This document shows positions 7,660-14,200 of a DNA stretch of 35,388 bases, piece after piece (position 1 is the first letter of the stretch; every line of letters begins with the position of its first letter). Below the pieces are notes generated by a model. It saw only the letters and a program-made list of their open reading frames with translations, had not been told where the DNA came from and ran no database searches. The stretch is from positions 1 through 35,388 of the IMG/VR virus record IMGVR_UViG_3300037264_004781; one strand, 5' to 3'. The position numbers were made by a program, and so were the translations under genes. Origin of the DNA: a virus.

Positions 7660-8380
7660 GGCAAAGAGCAAGAAGGGGCTCAAACGGAGTCCACGATTAC
7701 CGTCTGTCTATATCTTTGCTGAGGACCCACCGCCGAATCCAAAGAAGCCAGCCTTCAAGATCGGGAAGTCTGAGAGTGTCTCTGAGCGCAAGCAACAGCT
7801 TCAGGCGGGAACATCTTGCCGACTCGTCTCTGTGGCCTCCTTTGAGACCAACGACTACACGGAGATAGAAGCAGCGCTACACCAGGTTTTCGTGAAGGTG
7901 CGGATATACGAAGACCGTGAGTGGTTCTGGTTGACCTGGTCAGACATCAGCAACATCATAAATCCAGAATGGCGGGCCATTCACGTTGATCCGATTGTTG
8001 CCAAGATGAAGGCCAAGAGGGCCAAGAAGCTGATTGCCGTTTCATCGGTCGTTACCGCACCGCCGACACCAGTAATATCGACATCTCTGTTACCGCTAGC
8101 TAACCACAAACCGATTGGGTCGATGCCGGCGCCTGAATTCCCTCGTAAAATGACGCAATGGAAGGCGCTACTTTACGTGCTCAGTTGGTATGGAAGACCG
8201 CTTCACTTCCAACGCGAGCTTACTCCAGAGATCGTGCGACTCAACCTAATCACATGTAAGGGTAAAACACTGGCCCAGTCTATACGTGTGGTGATGGGAC
8301 GCCACATTGAAGGCGCTGTTGCAGGTAACCACCAACAGCAGGTTAAGTTCCACAGCGATGGTGTGTATGGGCTCGTCTGA
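7652..8380 (+). CDS. T5orf172 (GIY-YIG-like) domain fused to HARE-HTH domain
   Basis: Residues about 18-105 match the T5orf172/Mug113 branch of the GIY-YIG superfamily: a VYIFAE strand, FKIGKS, an ERKQQLQ helix, a Glu before ALHQVF, and a closing EWFWL. A low-complexity Pro/Thr/Ala linker follows. Residues about 168-242 (from WKALLYVLSWYGRPLHF to the final GVYGLV) resemble the HARE-HTH (HB1/ASXL) winged helix that occurs with nucleases and DNA-modification proteins. The layout suggests a DNA-targeted nuclease or regulator. Family members are common in phages but rarely characterised. The start overlaps the RNase H gene and the end overlaps the CobT-like gene, so the three are co-translated. 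Domain assignments are by eye. Confidence 0.72.
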   Translation: MVKAKSKKGLKRSPRLPSVYIFAEDPPPNPKKPAFKIGKSESVSERKQQLQAGTSCRLVSVASFETNDYTEIEAALHQVFVKVRIYEDREWFWLTWSDISNIINPEWRAIHVDPIVAKMKAKRAKKLIAVSSVVTAPPTPVISTSLLPLANHKPIGSMPAPEFPRKMTQWKALLYVLSWYGRPLHFQRELTPEIVRLNLITCKGKTLAQSIRVVMGRHIEGAVAGNHQQQVKFHSDGVYGLV

Positions 8381-10097
8381 GTCAACTACAACTACCCGTA
8401 GGGTGAATCCCAATGCGTTGATGAACGCCCAGGAGGCGGTCGCCAGCGCGTTTGCGGATAACAACGTCGCGGTCGTGTGGGATGCGATCTCACCGTGGGC
8501 GGATGTCGAGAACCGCACCGTCCATCTCAGGTCGATTCCAGACCTCCTCTCAGACGAGGCGGTCGAGGACGTTCGCGGCGACTGCGACCACGAGCTTGGC
8601 CACATCAAGTTCACCGACCCGGTTGCGTTTTCCAAGATCGGCCGCAAGCTTGTAAAGCTAATCGCCAATGCCATTGAGGACGGCCGCGTTGAGCGGCTAA
8701 TGGCCGAAGAGTGGTTCGGTTGTGGTGAGAACTTAGAGAGGTCCGCAAACCGAGCCGTCTCCAGAATCCTGCTCGCGGCCACAGATGAAGAGTTAAACCG
8801 CCGCCGACGTACACTGTGCGGCCTCAGCCTCATCGCCTATGGCGCGTCGGTCGACTCCGTCGTAGCGCGTCTTGGTGAAGACATCCGGCCGGCCTATAAG
8901 CAGTTTGCCGTAATCATCGATAAGATCGGCATGTGCCGGTCCACTGAGGACACCGTCACCTTGGCGACAGCGATCGCAGACGCATGGCGCTGGCATCCGA
9001 CCAAGTTGGCGTTCGGCCAGCGCGAAGAGCACAGTACGGATAATCAGAACTCCCAAATCGATACAACCCTTGAAGATGAAGCCTCATCTGAAATCGGTGA
9101 TGCGCCTCTTAGCGCGGCCGCAGAGAGGAAGAGCGCCGTCGCGAAGCTATTGCCGACTACTGGAGACGTCTACAGGGCCAAGGCGACTTACGACCGCGTA
9201 GAGACCATCCGTCAACCGTCACTTGACGTGCACCGTCTCTATGGCGCCTTCTTCGATGGGATTAGGAAGATCGTCCCGACGCTACGCCGTCGTCTTCTTA
9301 TGGAGTTCCGAAGCGCCGGTAAACGAGAGGCTCGACACCTTAAGCGCGGCAAGCTCGACGACCGATCACTCCATCGCGTAGCGATGGACGATCAGCGCGT
9401 CTACAAGGCCGGTCGTCGTGCCATCGTGCATAGGTCCAAAGTTACGCTGCTCGTAGACTGCTCTTCCTCGATGACGCACCCGGCGAGGTCTGAAACTTAC
9501 GCAGATGAGCCGATCGTCTTCAGGACAAAGCTGTTCATCGCCGCTCAAGCTGCGGCCGCCGTGTCGATCGTCCTGGATCTGCTCCGTGTGCCCAATGAGT
9601 GCCTGGCGTTCACGACCATCCGCGCTCCTGTTGTCGGACAGCCTAACTACGAGAGAGTCAGGCCGTTGCGGCACCTAACCATCAAGCCCTTCAACAAGAG
9701 CGCGCACGCCTGCCGCGCCAATTTCGTCGCCCTCGGACTCTACGAACAGTGCGCAGAGAATATTGATGGCGAGGCCGTTCTTTGGGCTGCGAAGCGACTT
9801 CTCTCTAAACCTAAGAGTGGAGACAGCCCAGTCTTAATCGTCTTCTCAGACGGCGACCCAGCATCACAGCCGGAGAGCAAGGCGATCCTGGCTAAGCACC
9901 TCGTGGACTCGATACAGCGCGCCGAACGATCAGGCGTCGCGGTGTTCGGCGTCGGGGTCGCGAGTGACGCCGTCCGCAGCTACTACAAAAATGCCGTTGT
10001 CGTCTTCGACGTAGGTAACCTAGTGGCTGACTTTTATGGACTCCTACGCAAAGTTCTTCGCGAGAGAGTATCCTCCGGGCTTCGAAGTCGGGTATAA
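8370..10097 (+). CDS. cobT: CobT-like vWA protein with HExxH motif
   Basis: The C-terminal third is a von Willebrand A domain: VTLLVDCSSSM gives the DxSxS metal-ion-dependent adhesion site (Asp363), and VLIVFSDGDP supplies a later MIDAS strand. Near the N-terminus CDHELGH (His74, Glu75, His78) is the HExxH-type metal site found in CobT-family proteins. An acidic, Ser/Glu-rich linker joins them. CobT partners CobS in cobaltochelatase, and the CobS-like ATPase is encoded upstream, so a chelatase- or MoxR/vWA-like machine is inferred. The substrate is unknown, and no other cobalamin genes are visible. I chose ATG 8370, overlapping the preceding stop; the frame is open from 8307. The final codons fall within a GGGTATAAG element. 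Confidence 0.85.
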   Translation, partial: GSSESTTTTRRVNPNALMNAQEAVASAFADNNVAVVWDAISPWADVENRTVHLRSIPDLLSDEAVEDVRGDCDHELGHIKFTDPVAFSKIGRKLVKLIANAIEDGRVERLMAEEWFGCGENLERSANRAVSRILLAATDEELNRRRRTLCGLSLIAYGASVDSVVARLGEDIRPAYKQFAVIIDKIGMCRSTEDTVTLATAIADAWRWHPTKLAFGQREEHSTDNQNSQIDTTLEDEASSEIGDAPLSAAAERKSAVAKLLPTTGDVYRAKATYDRVETIRQPSLDVHRLYGAFFDGIRKIVPTLRRRLLMEFRSAGKREARHLKRGKLDDRSLHRVAMDDQRVYKAGRRAIVHRSKVTLLVDCSSSMTHPARSETYADEPIVFRTKLFIAAQAAAAVSIVLDLLRVPNECLAFTTIRAPVVGQPNYERVRPLRHLTIKPFNKSAHACRANFVALGLYEQCAENIDGEAVLWAAKRLLSKPKSGDSPVLIVFSDGDPASQPESKAILAKHLVDSIQRAERSGVAVFGVGVASDAVRSYYKNAVVVFDVGNLVADFYGLLRKVLRERVSSGLRSRV

Positions 10098-10098
10098 G
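10090..10098 (+). promoter_or_regulatory. GGGTATAAG element upstream of the SSB gene
   Basis: The recurrent core lies 80 bases before the SSB ATG. It also forms the last codons and stop of cobT (CGG GTA TAA), so it could be coincidence. No good -35 is visible. It is listed because the core recurs before four other genes. Confidence 0.3.
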
Positions 10099-10178
10099 AA
10101 GTCTGGGTCGAGTTGCTGATTAGACCCGATTAGAGCCGAGTCACTTAGACATGGCTCCTTGTGTGAAAGGAATCGTTC

Positions 10179-11084
10179 ATGGCTTATCGCGGCGCTGGCG
10201 CACCTCCCCCCAAGGGAGCTGGTTTTGGTGGTGGCTTCAAGAACAGCAAGCCTGTTTACCACCTCTCTGAGAAGGTCAAGGGCAAGGGCGGCGCACTTGA
10301 GCTTAAGCTCGTTCGCGGTCTCAAGATCAACATCGACGAGCGCGATCGCCCAGTTGTGACGCTCGACCCAATCGTGGATCTCAAGGACGCCTACACGACG
10401 AACCTGCACGTCTTCAACCTTCGCGGTACGAAGGACAACATGGTCGTCTGCCCGAAGACCGAAGCCGATCCCCGGCCCTGTCCGATCTGCAGCGTCCTTA
10501 ACAAGGCTCCGTCGTGGTTCGCGTGCATCACCTGCATCGATCGCTCGAAGTGGTCGCCGCCCGATGGCAAGAACAAGGACATCGTCTACACCGACAATCG
10601 TCGGCTTGCGCTGATCACGCAGACCGGTGCTCCGAAGATGTCCATCAACGCTGAGAAGGCCAAGGGTTGGCGCGGCACCAAGTGGGACATCAGCCGGTCG
10701 AAGCCTGGTGAGGAGATGGGTCGCGACGGCAAGATGCGGCTCTCCTTCAAGGACTCGCCCAGGATCGGCGACCTGTGGTTCTTCACTGGGAAGCTGTCTG
10801 AGGAGGAGATGAAGAAGGAGTTCGAGAAGCCCGCCGCCGCTTACGGGCTGGCGCTCGAAGCCTTCGTCCAGCCCTTCGACTACGACTTCCTCCTCAAGCC
10901 AAAGGACCACAAGCAGCTCCAGGCGATCGCCAACGACATCAAGGACGATCCGACGGCGCTCAAGGACAACGCCAGCGGCGGCGCTTCGGCCGCTGGAGAC
11001 GAAGACGCGAGTCCGTCCGCGAGTCCGTCCGCCAGCCCGTCCTCTGGTGCGCCGGCTAGCGCTGAGGCCGAAATCAAGTACTAG
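10179..11084 (+). CDS. Probable single-stranded DNA-binding protein
   Basis: A Gly/Pro-rich basic N-terminus is followed by a core with VVCPKTEADPRPCPIC and, a few residues on, a WFACITCIDRS segment. This is a Cys cluster like the zinc site of phage gp32-type SSBs, which often contain CPxT...CPIC. The C-terminus is low-complexity Ala/Ser/Pro with Asp/Glu, comparable to the flexible acidic tails with which SSBs recruit replication proteins. It sits directly upstream of the polymerase and is closed by a strong hairpin, consistent with a highly expressed unit. AAAGGA upstream supports the ATG. The assignment rests on pattern and context; a generic zinc-binding phage protein is the alternative. 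Confidence 0.6.
   Translation: MAYRGAGAPPPKGAGFGGGFKNSKPVYHLSEKVKGKGGALELKLVRGLKINIDERDRPVVTLDPIVDLKDAYTTNLHVFNLRGTKDNMVVCPKTEADPRPCPICSVLNKAPSWFACITCIDRSKWSPPDGKNKDIVYTDNRRLALITQTGAPKMSINAEKAKGWRGTKWDISRSKPGEEMGRDGKMRLSFKDSPRIGDLWFFTGKLSEEEMKKEFEKPAAAYGLALEAFVQPFDYDFLLKPKDHKQLQAIANDIKDDPTALKDNASGGASAAGDEDASPSASPSASPSSGAPASAEAEIKY
11007..11042 (+). repeat. Three tandem 12-base repeats in the SSB tail
   Basis: GCGAGTCCGTCC occurs twice exactly and once with changes, encoding repeated Ala-Ser-Pro-Ser units. In-frame units could expand or contract without harming the folded core. Confidence 0.85.
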
Positions 11085-11109
11085 TTTTCCACTACAGATC
11101 AGCCTCTAC

Positions 11110-11148
11110 AGAACGCTGCGCCCACATAGGGCGCAGCGTTCTCGTTTC
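11110..11148 (+). terminator. Strong hairpin, probable terminator after the SSB gene
   Basis: AGAACGCTGCGCCC (11110-11123) pairs perfectly with 11129-11142 around a five-base ACATA loop, a GC-rich 14-bp stem 25 bases after the SSB stop. It is followed by CGTTTC, a short T tract only, so termination may be partial or may instead protect the mRNA 3' end. Confidence 0.75.
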
Positions 11149-11186
11149 TAGACTAGACGCTTTGCCCTATAACTACTCCGCGATCC

Positions 11187-11195
11187 GGGTATAAC
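11187..11195 (+). promoter_or_regulatory. GGGTATAAC element upstream of the polymerase
   Basis: This copy of the recurrent core lies between the SSB terminator and the polymerase GTG, 55 bases before it. CGCG-type flanks could form a short stem around it. No sigma70-like -35 is present at the right distance. A TACAAT at about 11214 is an alternative -10. Confidence 0.45.
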
Positions 11196-11250
11196 CAGCG
11201 CGGAAGCCTCGACCTACAATCATAGACGCACGTCACCAGGGAGGACAACC

Positions 11251-14200
11251 GTGGCTAATGGTGCGCCTAAGCGCGCTGCGAAAAAGGTCAGCCCGCTCGT
11301 GGACAATCCCGATGAAGCGGCGTGGAACCCTAGTGACAGCGGAGACGTCTCTGTTCCATTCTTGATTGAGGCCGCGACCAGGGAGGGTATCTACGCCTAC
11401 GATCTAGAAACAACCGGGCTAAATCCGCGTAAGCACCGCATTGAAGGCGTCGCTATCTATATCCCTAACGACAAAGCGCCGGATAGGAAGCCGGTGAGGG
11501 CCTGGTTCCCTTTCGTCGACGGGACTATGGATCATGCCACTGGCGGTGAGATCACTTCTGTACGTCCGGCGATGAACCAACGCCGGACGATGGATCAGCT
11601 GCGGGAGTTGTGGTCGATCCCTGGCATCATTGCCATTCGCCACAACGGCGGATTCGACGATGGCTTCCTCTTCGCGGCCAGCGGTTGTGAGTCGCCCATC
11701 GTCGTCAAGAATCTGATCGCGGACAGCATGCTCGCGGACTATATCTCAGACGAAAGACGTAAGAGATACGGCCTTAAGATCCGCGTAGAGCAGGTTTTCG
11801 GTCATAAGATGACGACCTACGATGAGGCCGCCGGTAAGCAGGGCGTCTTTGCGTTCGCACTCAAGAAGCCCCTTGGCGCTTACGCAATGGACGATACTAC
11901 GTGGTCCTTCCGCCTCTGGAAATGGGCGATGGATTCCATGCGCAAGCAAGCACCTCCCGTAGAGCATAAGGGCGACCAGTGGAAGTCTCCCTATTTCGAC
12001 GACGGTCTGCCAGGCGTCTTCAGTGACCTGGAGAAAATCTTCTGGAACATCGAGATGAAGGTCCAGCGCGTCCTCCTTGAGATGGAGCTGCAAGGCTGTC
12101 TAATCGACTGGGAGTGGCTTGTTGAGGTTCAACAGCGCATCGAGAAGGACAAGCTGCGCATCCTAGAGGAGATTCAGAAGCAAGCCGGCTGGGCTCCTAA
12201 TCTGCGGTCGCCCAAGCAGGTCAGCGACTTCCTCTATGCCGCGAAAGAAGACGGCGGTCTCGGTCTGCCAACTAAAGACATCGAATATAACGATGAGAGT
12301 GAGTCCTACTCGACCGCTGATAAGGCCATCGCGCACTTCGGTAAGAAGGTTCCGGTAGTCAAGCTCTTACTTGACTACCGCTCGCTTGAGGTAATTGATA
12401 GGTCATTCTGTCAAAAATTGATAGGAATTGCACAGGACGAGGTCCGCGTCTTCGCACGGTTTAGACAGACAGGAACCGTGATTGGAAGACTTTGTGTTGC
12501 CGCTGGCACGCCGATTGAGGTTGTGCGCGATGTCAGTAAGCATCCGGCCGGAATTCCGATCCAAGATGTGAAGTCAGGCGATCTCGTCTACACCTACGAC
12601 GATGCACTCAGGCTTACATTGCGTCGCGTCAAGAAGTCGTGGAAGACTGGTCACCGCAACGTTGTTCGTGTGCATTGGCGCAGTAAGGGAAACAAGCATC
12701 GCGGCTACGTCGATGTGACGCCTGACCACCCGATCAGATTGATTGATGGAACCTACGTTGAGGCTAACAAGCTCGTCGCCGGCGACAGGTGTTTGGCGCT
12801 TAGCAGGAGTGTGTTGTCCGAAGGATATGCACGCGTGTATCCGACTCATGCTGATGAGATCGGACGTGAACACCGCTGGGTTTATGAAACGATCAATGGG
12901 CCAGTTGGCCACAGGCATATTCACCACAAGGATGGAAACAAACTCAACAATCGACTCGACAACCTGGAGGCCCTAAAGCCGGGTGATCACGTTAGCGAGC
13001 ACACCAAGGAGATGTGGGAGGACCCAAAAATTCGGGCCTCAATCACAGCTGCCACTACCGATCGCTGGGAGGATGAAGCCTACTGTGTCAAACACCACGA
13101 GCGCATGAAGCAGTTGTGGAAGGACGGCAAATTCGTGAAGCCGTCTGGCGAGGATCATCCGCAATACATCAGAATTGAGAAGGAATGGCTAGAGGCCGAG
13201 CTTTGGAAGCACGCCGGCCATCCTACACTCGTTGCTAGGGCGCACACGATCAACTTTGATCGCCTGAAGCGCTTCATTAGAGATTACGGCATCGACGCCA
13301 AGACGATCCAATTGCTTCATCGGTCTGACGGTAAACTGATCACCCGTGAAGACGTCGCCCGCGCTATGGAGATGAAGAACCAGCGCGAAGCGCTTAGTTT
13401 TTTGAAAGTGAACTACTATAAGTTCAATGCCCTCCAGAGACACTTCGGTCTCAAACCCGTCTTCAACCACGTTATCGAGCGTGTTGAGGCGCTGCCTGAT
13501 CCGATCGATGTTTATGACCTAGAGATCGAAGGAACCCACAACTTCATCGCCGGTGAGATCTGCGTTCACAATTCAAGTGCGGATCCTGTGAATTTAATGA
13601 ATCAACCGAGAGAGAAGAATCTCATCCGCAAGGCGTTCTGTTCTCGGCTTGAAAACGAGCAGGATCCTGAGCGCCAGGACATGGTGTTCATTGATGCTGA
13701 CTACGGGCAGGTCGAGCTTCGCATGGCCGCACACCTCGCTCGTGAGAAGAACATGATCGAGGTCTACACGACCGGATCCATCTGCACCAAGGGCGCGCTC
13801 GGCATCCCATGTGACCGATTCGCGCAGTGGCACGAGTGTAAGGACTCACTCGAGAAGAAGTGCAAGTGGGATGGCCCGATCCTTCCGGGTCGGCCGAAGG
13901 TGTGCCCCAAGTGCACTGGCGAACTTGAGTGGCAGCAACGATGCCGGCACGTCGATCTTCATCAGCGCACAGCTGAGGATGTCGGAGTCAAGCGTAACCC
14001 TCTTGCCAAGTGCCTGGACGGGCGGACGCTGGTTCGCACGGTCACTGGTGTGAGGTCGCTCGCGTCGTTGATCCCTCTAACTGGCATCCCCGGCAGCCAC
14101 GAGCCGACCGCCGTTATGCTTGCCGACGGTCGCGGCGGTTACGTCACGTCTTCTTCGGCGATCTTCCGGCACAACCGGCCGACGAAGATCGTCGTCACCA

